A stretch of 64,000 bases of DNA from NCBI GenBank assembly GCA_964503335.1, contig CAZCZZ010000007.1, positions 1 to 64,000 on the forward strand, written 5' to 3'. The first letter of the stretch is position 1; each line of letters opens with the position of its first letter. Source of the stretch: CAZCZZ01 sp964503335 (GTDB lineage Bacteria; Verrucomicrobiota; Kiritimatiellia; CAIVKH01). Shown here in pieces: positions 25,817 to 34,328 of this stretch. A program made the position numbers and the translations under genes. The notes below the pieces were generated by a model, which was not told where the DNA came from, did not search any database, and was given only the letters and a program-made list of their open reading frames with translations.

Positions 25817-27535
25817 ATGGCGACAGCCACTCAACCCAAATTAGCCGGCCTGCTTGAGAAGTGCGGACTCTTCACGCCCGCGCAGATCGAGGACTTGCTC
25901 GGTCGCCAGCAACAGTCCGCCCGCTCCCTAAGCGATCTCGTTGTGGATCTGGGCTACTGCCGAGAAGACGCCTTTCTAGAGGCCCTCGCGGGCGCGATGG
26001 GGCATCCGTTTGTAAAGCATCTTGAGCCGGTGCTCGACAAGACGGCGTTGGACAAGCTGCCTACGAAGGCGGTTTTCCAGTACAACGTGCTCCCCCTTGG
26101 CATGGAAAGCGGCGCGCTCCGCGTGGCGACGAACGACCCCTTCACGCCCGGATTGGTGGATGCGTTGCGGCTGGCTTCCGGATTCCGCATCCGCCTGGCC
26201 TTGAGCCCGTCGGCGGAAATCGCCAAGACGTCCAAGAAGCTATACGGCGTCGGCGCCGAGACGCTGGACCGCATGATGCAGGATGGGCGCATTGAAGTGG
26301 CGCCTGCCGAGGACCTGTCAAACCAGGACCTCAGCGAGCTCGATTCTGAAGCGTCCGTCGTGAAGTTCGTGAACCAGATCATCTGGGAAGCGCACAAGGA
26401 CCGTGCGACGGATATTCACCTCGAACCGCAGGAGAACGACCTCCGCATCCGCTACCGTGTGGACGGCGTGTTGCACCAGACGCCGGTGCCTCCGCAGCTC
26501 AAGCGATTCCAGGCCGCGATCATCTCCCGCATCAAGGTCATGGCGAACATGGACATTGCGGAAAAGCGCCTGCCGCAGGACGGACGCATCAGCCTCCGCA
26601 TCCAGAGCGAGGAAATCGACGTCCGCGTGTCCACGATGCCGACGGTGTATGGCGAGAGCGTGAGCCTTCGTCTCCTCATGCGTTCGAGCGGTATGCTGGG
26701 CATGGATCGCCTCGGCCTCGAGGACCGCGACGCGCAGGTCCTGCTCAAGCTCATCAACAAGCCGCACGGCATCCTGCTCGTGACGGGACCCACGGGATCC
26801 GGTAAGTCCACGTCGCTCTACGCGTGGCTGCATACGATCAACTCCGTGGATCTCCGCATCCTCACGATCGAAGACCCGATCGAATACGAAATGGCGGGCG
26901 TGAACCAGATTCACGTGAAAGCGGAAATCGGCATGACCTTCGCGGTTGGCCTGCGTCATATCCTTCGCCAGGACCCCGACGTGATCATGGTTGGCGAAAT
27001 TCGCGACAAAGAAACGGCGGAAATCGCTATCCGCGCCGCGCTGACGGGTCACCTTGTCTTCAGCACGCTTCACACGAACGATTCCGCGGGCGCGGTGACG
27101 CGTCTCACGGACATGGGCATCGAACCCTTCCTGATTGCGTCCTCCGTCGAAGGCCTCGTCGCGCAACGACTTGTTCGCAAGCTTTGTCCGGCCTGCCGCA
27201 AGCCGTGGAAGGTCGACGAGAAGCTGTTGCAGGAAGCGGGATTCCCGTTGGAGCGGCTCAGCGAAGGCACGATCTACGAGCCCTGCGGATGTGAAGAATG
27301 CCGCGGCACGGGCTTCCGGGGGCGAACAGGCATCTACGAAATCCTTGTGATCACCGACAGCCTGCGGCCGCTGATCGTCTCCCGCGCATCCTCCGTCGCC
27401 ATCAAGCAGGAGGCGATCAAGCACGGCATGCGCACGCTTCGCGATGACGGCTGGAGCAAGGTCATGAAGGGCGTGACGACGATTGAAGAAGTCATCCGCG
27501 TTTCGGAAGACGATGAAGAGCTGGCCGAGACGTGA
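25817..27535 (+). CDS. gspE: Type II secretion ATPase GspE
   Basis: 572 residues, the cytoplasmic hexameric ATPase that powers pseudopilus assembly. The N-terminal N1E-like domain (about 1-150) resembles that of GspE/PilB. The catalytic half has Walker A GPTGSGKST, the Asp box LTIEDPIEYEMAGVNQ, Walker B PDVIMVGEIRDKETAEIA and the His box LVFSTLHTNDSAGA. A tetracysteine zinc module is formed by CPAC and CEEC around residues 455-492. TATACT lies 12 nt before the ATG and no Shine-Dalgarno is visible. It is the first gene of a ten-gene secretion operon. PilB of type IV pili is related, but the downstream GspG-K set marks this as type II secretion. Confidence 0.93.
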   Translation: MATATQPKLAGLLEKCGLFTPAQIEDLLGRQQQSARSLSDLVVDLGYCREDAFLEALAGAMGHPFVKHLEPVLDKTALDKLPTKAVFQYNVLPLGMESGALRVATNDPFTPGLVDALRLASGFRIRLALSPSAEIAKTSKKLYGVGAETLDRMMQDGRIEVAPAEDLSNQDLSELDSEASVVKFVNQIIWEAHKDRATDIHLEPQENDLRIRYRVDGVLHQTPVPPQLKRFQAAIISRIKVMANMDIAEKRLPQDGRISLRIQSEEIDVRVSTMPTVYGESVSLRLLMRSSGMLGMDRLGLEDRDAQVLLKLINKPHGILLVTGPTGSGKSTSLYAWLHTINSVDLRILTIEDPIEYEMAGVNQIHVKAEIGMTFAVGLRHILRQDPDVIMVGEIRDKETAEIAIRAALTGHLVFSTLHTNDSAGAVTRLTDMGIEPFLIASSVEGLVAQRLVRKLCPACRKPWKVDEKLLQEAGFPLERLSEGTIYEPCGCEECRGTGFRGRTGIYEILVITDSLRPLIVSRASSVAIKQEAIKHGMRTLRDDGWSKVMKGVTTIEEVIRVSEDDEELAET

Positions 27536-27565
27536 TGGGCGAAACCTGACACCTGAAGCGCTGCC

Positions 27566-28888
27566 TTGGCTCAATACTCCTATATAGCCCGGTCCACCAC
27601 CGGGGAGCGCGTGACCGGATCGGTCAACGCGTCGGATCGTCGCAACGCACTCCTCCAGATCGAGCGCATGGGCTGCATGCCCGTGTCCGTCACGGAGGGC
27701 GCCGCGCCCGCCGCAGGGGCGCCGCCGAAGAAAGCGCCGGAGCCGAAGGAAAAGCCGAAAGCCAGGACGCCGCCACCACCGCCAGCCGTGAAGTCCGCTC
27801 CCAAACCCCAGTTTACCTTCCTCGGCCTGTCCGCACCGAAGCGCGAGCCACGACTGAGTATCCGCGACCTGCTCCTCTTCTCGCGCGAGCTGAGCGACCT
27901 GCTTCAGTCGGGCATGACGCTCGGCACTGCCCTGAATACGCTGGCGAAGCGCAAGGGCAAGAAGGGCCAGGACCTCATCGTCATCGGGCTGCGCGACGAG
28001 ATTATCAAAGGCGCCAGTCTTTCCGAGGCGCTCACGATGTGGCCGAAATCCTTCGGCAATCTGTACGTCAGCATGGTGAGGGCGGGCGAAGCGAGTGGCC
28101 AGCTCTCGGAGGCGCTCGAGCGGCTGTGTAAGCATTACGAGCGACTCCAGGAAGCGCACGAGAAGGTGATGGGGGCATTGACCTATCCGGCCATCGTGCT
28201 CGGCGCTGGCGTACTCACGATGATCTTCACGATGCTGGTCGTGATCCCGAAGTTCGCCGAGGTCTTCGAGGACATCGGCGGCACCCTTCCATTGCCGACG
28301 CAGATCCTGATGGGGTCCAGCAAGTTCCTGCTGCACTACGGCTGGATTCTCCTGATCGGCATCTTCCTGCTTGTGGGATGGTTCAAGCGGTCGCTGAAGA
28401 CCGAAAAGGGCCGGCTGCGCTGGGACGGGTTCCAATTGCGTATGCCCATCTTCAAGCAGATCATCTCCGCCAACGCCTTCGCGCAGTTCGCCCGCACGCT
28501 GGGCGCCCTGCTGCAGAATGGAGTACCCGTCCTCAACGCGCTCGCGATCGTGGAGAACACGGTGGGCAACACGGTGATCGCCCGCGAGATTCGTGACGCG
28601 CGGACGCGGGTGACGGACGGCTCGACGATTTCGGGTCCGCTGGCCGAAGGCCAGGTCTTCCCGCCGCTGTTGACCGATATGCTGGCGATCGGAGAGGAGA
28701 CGGGCGATATGCCGTCGGCCTTGAACAACATCGCTCGCCGTTATGACTCCGACCTGGACCGTGCCGTCAAAGTGCTGACCACGGTGCTGGAGCCGATCCT
28801 CATCCTTGTCGTGGCCGTGCTCGTCGGTTTCGTGGCGGTCAGCATGCTGATGGCCGTGTTTGAATTGACCAGCGGTTTGAAGATGTAG
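27566..28888 (+). CDS. gspF: Type II secretion inner-membrane protein GspF
   Basis: 440 residues, platform protein with two copies of the GspF domain: LLLFSRELSDLLQSGMTLG (first) and NAFAQFARTLGALLQNGVPV (second), each followed by hydrophobic segments, about three in all. The N-terminus MAQYSYIARSTTGERVTGSV is typical, so the TTG codon at 27566 is the start. A Pro/Lys-rich spacer (about 55-85) is longer than in most homologues. It starts 30 bp after gspE. Confidence 0.92.
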   Translation: MAQYSYIARSTTGERVTGSVNASDRRNALLQIERMGCMPVSVTEGAAPAAGAPPKKAPEPKEKPKARTPPPPPAVKSAPKPQFTFLGLSAPKREPRLSIRDLLLFSRELSDLLQSGMTLGTALNTLAKRKGKKGQDLIVIGLRDEIIKGASLSEALTMWPKSFGNLYVSMVRAGEASGQLSEALERLCKHYERLQEAHEKVMGALTYPAIVLGAGVLTMIFTMLVVIPKFAEVFEDIGGTLPLPTQILMGSSKFLLHYGWILLIGIFLLVGWFKRSLKTEKGRLRWDGFQLRMPIFKQIISANAFAQFARTLGALLQNGVPVLNALAIVENTVGNTVIAREIRDARTRVTDGSTISGPLAEGQVFPPLLTDMLAIGEETGDMPSALNNIARRYDSDLDRAVKVLTTVLEPILILVVAVLVGFVAVSMLMAVFELTSGLKM

Positions 28889-28956
28889 CGCGCGGCGAAT
28901 TAAAGTATGAACGCACTGCCATTTCAGGTGTCCAAGTCAGATAGAAGGGTAACCCC

Positions 28957-29376
28957 ATGAACAATCAGAACGAACAGCGTCGCCGCAACAGCCGGGCCGG
29001 CTTTACACTTATCGAGATCCTCCTGGTCGTCGTCATTATCGGCATGCTTGCCGGTATTGCCGCGGTGGCCGTGCCGCGAAACATCGAGAAGGCGCGTCGT
29101 GCGAAGGCCGCCGCTGACATCAGCGCGATCAGTCTCGCCGTGCAGTCCTACTACATGGAAGAGGGAAAGTACCCCCAATCTCTCGATGCCCTGACCTCGG
29201 GCGACGATCCGTACCTCGAGAAAGGTATTCCGAAGGATCCGTGGAAGAATCCTTACAACTACGCGTATCCCGGTTCGCACAAGCCGCTGAAGTTCGATCT
29301 CTACTCCTACGGTATGGACGGCGTGGCCAGTGAAGACGATGTCGCCAACTGGAAACAGGCCGACGAGCAGGACTAG
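28957..29376 (+). CDS. gspG: Major pseudopilin GspG
   Basis: 139 residues. Prepilin leader cleaved at RRNSRAG|FTLIEILLVVVIIGML, with Glu5 present. The globular part has the GspG landmarks AKAAADISAISLAVQSYYMEEGKYPQS and KDPWKNPYNYAYPG, followed by DLYSYGMDG, the calcium-loop region. It is the main subunit of the pseudopilus that pushes substrates through the secretin. Its 3' end is 7 bp before the preferred gspH start. Confidence 0.95.
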   Translation: MNNQNEQRRRNSRAGFTLIEILLVVVIIGMLAGIAAVAVPRNIEKARRAKAAADISAISLAVQSYYMEEGKYPQSLDALTSGDDPYLEKGIPKDPWKNPYNYAYPGSHKPLKFDLYSYGMDGVASEDDVANWKQADEQD

Positions 29377-29383
29377 AGGGTTC

Positions 29384-29989
29384 GTGCCGAGGTCTCGACG
29401 GTCGTCCGGCTTCACGATGATGGAGATTCTCGTCGTCGTGGGCATCAGCCTGCTTATCGCCGCAATCTCGTTGCCCTCCTTTGTAAAGTCGATGCAGGGG
29501 TCGAGGCTTAGGACTTCGGGCCGCGCCGTAGTCACATCGCACAAGTACGCCCGCAACATGGCCGTGCTTCGGCAATCGCAGATGGCCCTCATCTTCGACC
29601 GGCAGAACCGGGTGATTGAGGTGGTGTCGGTTCCATCGCGCGACAGCTTGTCGGAGCGCGGGGGATTCCTCGAAGCCCGCGCCAAGGGCATCGAAAACGA
29701 AGCACCGATGGAGACGTACCAGCAGGCCGGGGATGGGGAGGAAGAAGCTGGCGAGGTTGCCCCGGCTCAGATGACGCTCGAGGAATCGCGACCCTTGGCG
29801 AAGGGCGTGGAGATATCCGATTTCTCGACCGAAGCGAAGGACGCCGAAAGCACAGGCGTGTACTGGGTGAACTACTACCCGAGCGGAATGTCCGACGGCT
29901 TCGAAGTCCGCCTTGTCGACGACCGCAACAAATCCGTGACCATCAAGTCCGACAAACTCTCCGGCGGAATCGAGGTCGTGAGTGAATAG
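29384..29989 (+). CDS. gspH: Minor pseudopilin GspH
   Basis: 201 residues from the GTG at 29384, giving a short leader VPRSRRSSG|FTMMEILVVVG with Glu5. GAGGG lies just before this start and just after the gspG stop. An ATG at 29339 within gspG is an alternative with a longer leader. The globular part is beta-rich and carries an acidic insert rich in Glu (around residue 105-125). The stop TAG is the first codon of a palindromic repeat that runs into gspI. Confidence 0.85.
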   Translation: MPRSRRSSGFTMMEILVVVGISLLIAAISLPSFVKSMQGSRLRTSGRAVVTSHKYARNMAVLRQSQMALIFDRQNRVIEVVSVPSRDSLSERGGFLEARAKGIENEAPMETYQQAGDGEEEAGEVAPAQMTLEESRPLAKGVEISDFSTEAKDAESTGVYWVNYYPSGMSDGFEVRLVDDRNKSVTIKSDKLSGGIEVVSE

Positions 29990-30476
29990 GAGATTTGTGA
30001 TTCTTGATTTTGGATTTGCGATTGCGGGCGACCCAACACGAAACGTCTTTCCCAATCGAAAATCCAAAATCCAAAATCAAAAATCCGGCCTCTCCCTCAT
30101 CGAAGTCATGATCGCCACGGCGATCCTCGGCATGGGCATCGCGGGCATCGTCGCGGCCGGCGCGAAGTGCCTTGCGGTGGCGCGCCAGGCGCGCAACTAC
30201 CAGATCGCCCGGGAGGCGATGGCCCGCGTGGAACTGAAGAATCCGATCCAGCTCGAAGAGAAGATCGAAAATGCCAGCGACAGCGGGTCGCTCGACCGGC
30301 CTTACGAGAATTTCGACTGGCGGCGCGAGGTGGAACCCGTGGGGCCGGAGGACGACGGGCTTTACCGGATCACGACCGAAATCGTCTGGACCGACGGCTC
30401 GACCAAGGGCCGCGAGACCATTGTGACTTACCTGCACCGGCCGAATGACGACCTTCCCGGGACGGCGGCACAATGA
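29982..30476 (+). CDS. gspI: Minor pseudopilin GspI with repeat-derived leader
   Basis: 164 residues if translation starts at the GTG at 29982 (GAGGT 5 nt upstream); a second GTG at 29997 has AGGAG 4 nt upstream. The pseudopilin core starts at SG|LSLIEVMIATAILGMGIAG with Glu5. The region before it, about 35 residues, is unusually long for a leader and is encoded by a palindromic repeat, giving an odd peptide (VILDFGFAIAG, NRKSKIQNQKS). The rest has the GspI patterns AREAMARVELKN and YRITTEIVWTDG. It overlaps gspH by 8 bp and gspJ by 4 bp. Confidence 0.82.
   Translation: MNRRFVILDFGFAIAGDPTRNVFPNRKSKIQNQKSGLSLIEVMIATAILGMGIAGIVAAGAKCLAVARQARNYQIAREAMARVELKNPIQLEEKIENASDSGSLDRPYENFDWRREVEPVGPEDDGLYRITTEIVWTDGSTKGRETIVTYLHRPNDDLPGTAAQ
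29987..30086. repeat. Palindromic repeat forming the gspH stop and gspI leader
   Basis: Starts with TAGGAGATTTGTGATTCTTG, where TAG is the gspH stop. The arm GATTTTGGATTTGCGATTG (30006-30024) is complementary to CAATCGAAAATCCAAAATC starting at 30053. It resembles the hemH-end repeat in its first nine bases (TAGGAGATT or TAGGAGATA) and is open through its whole length in the gspI frame. Confidence 0.8.
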
Positions 30477-31246
30477 AGGGCAAGGCAACAGACAAGGCCG
30501 GCTTCACGCTCCTGGAGATCCTCGTCGCCGTCGTCATCCTCGGCATGACCTTCATCGTCATCTGGAAGACCTTCGCGGCGACAATCGACGGGTGGACCCG
30601 GGGAACGAAGTTCCTGGAGGAAATGCATCACGGTGATTTCGTCATGGACCAACTGGTGTCATCCCTCCGGTCCGCCGCATTCTATGCATCAACGCCGGAC
30701 AAGTACGGCTTCTGGCTCGAAGCGAAAGGCGGCCAGTATCCGCGGGACACGATCAGCTGGGTCAGTTCAAGCATGGCCTTCATGCCGCCTGATTCTGATC
30801 TCCGCCATGGCCTGCACCGGCTGGAGGTCACGATCGATGACAACGAGGATGGCGACGATTCCTTCACCGTGTCGGCCTGGTCCCACTTCGCCGAGCGCGA
30901 GGAAGTGGATCCGGAACCCATGCATATCACCTCGAAGGTCCGCGGCCTTGAATGCGAGGTCTATGACTTCGAGAACGAGACATGGGATGACGAGTGGGAA
31001 GACACCAACGCGGTGCCACGCCTGATTCGGATCACTCTCCTCATGCAGGCGCCGAAGAAGTACGACCCGCCGATGAAGCTCAGCCGGCTGATTGAGATTC
31101 CGATTGCTCCGGCCGTGACCGGTGCCGTCGTTGAAGCCCAGCAGGGGGGAGATGGCCAGCCGGTATCACCCGGTCCGCAGGGCGACAACACGCAGCAGCC
31201 GCCGCAGCAGCAACAGGCCGTGCCGACGGAGGGTGTCGCGCGATGA
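30473..31246 (+). CDS. gspJ: Minor pseudopilin GspJ
   Basis: 257 residues. Leader DKAG|FTLLEILVAVVILGMTF with Glu5. The globular domain contains LVSSLRSAAFYAS and LECEVYDFENETWDDEWED followed by PRLIRITLLMQAP, the usual GspJ ending. A Gln/Pro-rich tail (about 225-257) is extra. Start and stop overlap neighbouring genes by 4 bp (ATGA) on both sides. GspI-J-K cap the tip of the pseudopilus. Confidence 0.9.
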   Translation: MKGKATDKAGFTLLEILVAVVILGMTFIVIWKTFAATIDGWTRGTKFLEEMHHGDFVMDQLVSSLRSAAFYASTPDKYGFWLEAKGGQYPRDTISWVSSSMAFMPPDSDLRHGLHRLEVTIDDNEDGDDSFTVSAWSHFAEREEVDPEPMHITSKVRGLECEVYDFENETWDDEWEDTNAVPRLIRITLLMQAPKKYDPPMKLSRLIEIPIAPAVTGAVVEAQQGGDGQPVSPGPQGDNTQQPPQQQQAVPTEGVAR

Positions 31247-32250
31247 AGCAGGACTCCAGACGCGGCGCAGCGCTGATTGTGGCCCTTTGGGTTCTCCTGC
31301 TGCTTTCGATGATGATCGGGTCCTTTGCCTATGAGATGCGGGTGGAGTCTGAAGTCACGGCGTATGGCAGGAATCGCTTCAAGGCCCAGTATCTCGCTCA
31401 AGCCGGGGTCGAGTGGGCGAAAGTGGCGCTGACGAAAAAGGTGGAGAAGGGTACGGAAGGTGACTTGGTCATCGATGATGGCGAGGACCTGGACCTTGCA
31501 GTTGCTGCGAACAACCTCGAAAAGGGTGTTCCCGCCACGGGGCTGAAGAAGGAGTTGGGCGCGGGATTCTTTACCCTCGATATCATGCCCGAGGAGGGAC
31601 GGCGAAATGTCAACATGCTGACCGACTCGGATTGGGAGGAGATTCTCGACCAGTCCGGCGTGCCGCAGGAGATGTGGCCTGAGTTGATCGACTGTTTCAC
31701 GGACTGGGTTGACCCGGGTGACGAACACCGCCTGAACGGCGCGGAGTCTGACGATGCCTACTACAAGGACCAGGGCTACGAGTGCAAGAATGCGCCGCTC
31801 GACACGGCGGACGAACTCCTGCGGATCAAAGGTTTCACGGAGCAAATCGTTTTCGGAGGTCCCGGTGAAAACGAAGAAGATCCTCCGATGACCGGCATCA
31901 TCCAGTGGCTGACGACCTACGGCGACGGGAAGGTGAATGTCAATACGGCCAGCCGCGAGGTCCTGATGACCTTCGTGGGCATGGAAGAGCAGATGGTGGA
32001 CGAAATTCTTGAACGCAGGCTGGGTGTGGATGGTCAATCCAATACGAAGGATGATGGCTTGAAGGATCTGGGCGAAATACCGGGCATGACGGCGGAGCTG
32101 AGCGCGCGGCTCACGACGAGTGACCGCAAATACATCCGCGTTGTCTCCATCGGCGAAGTCAACGGGGTGAAGAGTGGCGTCTGGTGTATTCTCCAGGTTG
32201 CGGAATCTTCTGTGGTTCCGTTGTTCTGGCGCGAGGAGGCGATGCCGTAG
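31243..32250 (+). CDS. gspK: Minor pseudopilin GspK
   Basis: 335 residues. The N-terminus RRGAALIVALWVLLLLSMMI is the GspK form, in which Glu5 of other pseudopilins is absent. The alpha domain and Gly/Asp calcium sites are seen in NVNMLTDSDWEEILDQSG, LIDCFTDWVDPGDEHRLNGA and DELLRIKGFTEQIVFG. GDGKVNVNTASREVLMTF is a hallmark of the family. It caps the pseudopilus tip with GspI and GspJ. The next gene starts 69 bp later after a short AACCATT repeat. Confidence 0.93.
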   Translation: MKQDSRRGAALIVALWVLLLLSMMIGSFAYEMRVESEVTAYGRNRFKAQYLAQAGVEWAKVALTKKVEKGTEGDLVIDDGEDLDLAVAANNLEKGVPATGLKKELGAGFFTLDIMPEEGRRNVNMLTDSDWEEILDQSGVPQEMWPELIDCFTDWVDPGDEHRLNGAESDDAYYKDQGYECKNAPLDTADELLRIKGFTEQIVFGGPGENEEDPPMTGIIQWLTTYGDGKVNVNTASREVLMTFVGMEEQMVDEILERRLGVDGQSNTKDDGLKDLGEIPGMTAELSARLTTSDRKYIRVVSIGEVNGVKSGVWCILQVAESSVVPLFWREEAMP

Positions 32251-32276
32251 CCATGGCTAGAATGTGCTTTCTTCAC

Positions 32277-32302
32277 CCACCCTTAACCATTAACCATTGC
32301 GC
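32277..32302. repeat. Short AACCATT repeat
   Basis: CACCCTTAACCATTAACCAT lies in the only sizeable gap inside the secretion operon and resembles the element at 12366-12459. Confidence 0.4.
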
Positions 32303-32319
32303 CTGAAGTATCTTACCGC

Positions 32320-33729
32320 ATGTCTGACCACATCATTACAGCCCTGACGTTGCGCGAGGCGTCAGCCCAGTGGACCACGCTCCGGGAGAAGAAGGGTTCC
32401 TTGGAACTGGCGGAGTCGTGTGACGTACCCTTGAAGCTGCCGGATGGTGTTACGGATCTATCGACACCGGAAGGCGTTGCGGCCTTCAAGGCAGCCTGCG
32501 GCGGCGTCAAGGGTTCGGTCTCCCTCGCGCTGAGCACGGATCAGGTCCTCATGCGGGTCGTTCAGTTTCCTACGACGGATAGGGCCGAGCTCCACAGCAT
32601 GGCCGAGTTGCAGGTGGACAAGTTCTGTCCCTTTCCGCTCGACCACATGCTGATCGGGACGGAAGTGCTCGACCAGACCGAAAGCATGTCCCGCGTCCTC
32701 ATCGCCACCGCGCAGAAGGAACGCGTGGAGAAGCTCGGCGACATTCTCCGTAAAGCCGGCCACGCGCCGCGCCGTGTCGATGTCGAGATCATGGGGTGGT
32801 GGTTCCTCCTGAAGCAGCAGGGCGCCATTGCGGAAACCGGTCGCCAGATTCTCCTGATCGTTGATGGACGGAGCGCCGAGCTCATCATCGTCCAGAACGG
32901 CATGCCGATCCTCTTCCGGGCCCTTGGCACTCCTTCGTCAACATCCGTGGAGGAGGCAGCGACGGAATTGGCGGACGAGATTGGCTATACGCTGACGACG
33001 CTGGAGTCGGAGTGGGGACCCCTTCAATGCGATCGGGTTGAATTCTGGCACGGCGACAGTGTCGACCGCGCAATTCCCGCCCGCCTCGGCGAGCTCTGCC
33101 AGCTCGAGATTCAGCCCCATCACCTAGAGGCCCTGCCTGCGCTCACGGAGGGTCTTGCCCGGCGTTCCGTGATGGGCGACGCGGTGCTCGACCTGGCGCC
33201 CCCCGAGTGGCGTGCTTCCATCCAGAGCACAAAGCACCGCAAAACCCTTGTCATGGCCGCGGGAACACTGCTGGCCGTCTGGCTCGTCCTGCTTGGCGTC
33301 GCACTCGGCATCCTTGAGTTTCGCAACCGGGCTTTTGACCGCGCAAAGAAGGAGGCGGCACAATTGCAGGGGCCGGCGACGGAAGTCGCCGAAATCCGGT
33401 CGCAAGTCGAAGCCCTCAAGAAGTACAGCGACCGGTCCGATTCCGCGCTGGAGTGCTTGCGCGATGTCAGCGAGCGGCTTCCCGGAGGCATCGAGCTGAC
33501 GATGTTCATGTACAAGAAGTTTGCGACGCTGAACATCCGCGGCGAGGCGGACACGAGCGATCCCATCTACGACTTCATTCAGCGGCTCGAGGATTCGAAG
33601 ATGTACACCGAGGTGAAGCCGGAGGGTGTGACGGATGAGAACCGCGGAGGACGTCGCCGCGCCGTATTCCGGGTCACGTGCAACCTTCCCGTGCCTGAAG
33701 GCATGGGCGATGAGGAGTCATCGCCATGA
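32320..33729 (+). CDS. gspL: Type II secretion protein GspL (PilM-PilN-like)
   Basis: 469 residues. The N-terminal two thirds are an actin-like (PilM-type) cytoplasmic domain: MRVVQFPTTDRAELHSMAEL, QILLIVDGRSAELIIVQNG, EEAATELADEIGYTLTTLE. A single membrane helix at about 308-330 (LVMAAGTLLAVWLVLLGVAL) leads to a periplasmic coiled coil and ferredoxin-like (PilN-type) domain, ERLPGGIELTMFMYKK to IRGEADTSDPIYDFIQRLED. GspL links the GspE ATPase to the platform. The stop overlaps the gspM start by 4 bp. Confidence 0.85.
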   Translation: MSDHIITALTLREASAQWTTLREKKGSLELAESCDVPLKLPDGVTDLSTPEGVAAFKAACGGVKGSVSLALSTDQVLMRVVQFPTTDRAELHSMAELQVDKFCPFPLDHMLIGTEVLDQTESMSRVLIATAQKERVEKLGDILRKAGHAPRRVDVEIMGWWFLLKQQGAIAETGRQILLIVDGRSAELIIVQNGMPILFRALGTPSSTSVEEAATELADEIGYTLTTLESEWGPLQCDRVEFWHGDSVDRAIPARLGELCQLEIQPHHLEALPALTEGLARRSVMGDAVLDLAPPEWRASIQSTKHRKTLVMAAGTLLAVWLVLLGVALGILEFRNRAFDRAKKEAAQLQGPATEVAEIRSQVEALKKYSDRSDSALECLRDVSERLPGGIELTMFMYKKFATLNIRGEADTSDPIYDFIQRLEDSKMYTEVKPEGVTDENRGGRRRAVFRVTCNLPVPEGMGDEESSP

Positions 33730-34328
33730 CCTATTCGCGCAAAGAGACGTCGATCATCGTCCTCGCGCTCTTCGTTCTCCTGATCGGTCTTTCGTACCTG
33801 ATCGGAATGCCGCTGCTCGCCGAATGGGAGAAGTCAGGACGCCTGCGCGAAAAGACGATCAAGGCGAACGACGAAGCGCGGGCCCTGATCAACGAGAGGG
33901 CCAACTGGGAGACCGAGTTGACCGCGTTGCGCGGGCGACTGCCCAAGTACCGGCCGGACCAGCCCGTGACGGCTGAGCTGCTCAAGACCATCAAGCGCAC
34001 AGCCGACGAGCACCAGATTTCGATCTCGCGCATGGAGCCGGACAAGGAGCAGAAGGTCGGCGACCTGTCCGAAGTCGCGATCGATTGCATGTGGGATGGC
34101 ACGCTCGATTCGATCGTTCGTTTTCTATATGCCGTGCAGGGGCAGGGTGCTATTCTCGACATACGGCAGCTGACAATCTCGCCGGCCCAGGGCGTCGCGG
34201 GGCGTCTGAAGGGCAATTTCACGGTGTTCTGCGCGTTCAGCAGGGAGATTCCTGAAGCTCCCGCGGCCGCAGAGCCGGCAGAGGTCCAACCGGCCTTACC
34301 CGAGGGCCAGGCGCCTGCGAATCCGTGA
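33726..34328 (+). CDS. gspM: Type II secretion protein GspM (PilO-like)
   Basis: 200 residues. One membrane helix near the N-terminus (TSIIVLALFVLLIGLSYLIG), a coiled coil (about 35-70), then a ferredoxin-like periplasmic domain with VTAELLKTIKRTADEHQISI and DSIVRFLYAVQGQGAILDIRQ. The tail is Ala/Pro/Glu-rich. It pairs with GspL in the inner-membrane platform. Start ATGA and stop GTGA overlap the genes on either side. Confidence 0.85.
   Translation: MTYSRKETSIIVLALFVLLIGLSYLIGMPLLAEWEKSGRLREKTIKANDEARALINERANWETELTALRGRLPKYRPDQPVTAELLKTIKRTADEHQISISRMEPDKEQKVGDLSEVAIDCMWDGTLDSIVRFLYAVQGQGAILDIRQLTISPAQGVAGRLKGNFTVFCAFSREIPEAPAAAEPAEVQPALPEGQAPANP

Noticed and set aside
26318..28435. Long antisense ORF (705 codons) opposite gspE and gspF
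   Set aside because: High-GC shadow frame; composition is His/Arg-rich with no recognisable domain, while the plus strand encodes clear GspE and GspF.
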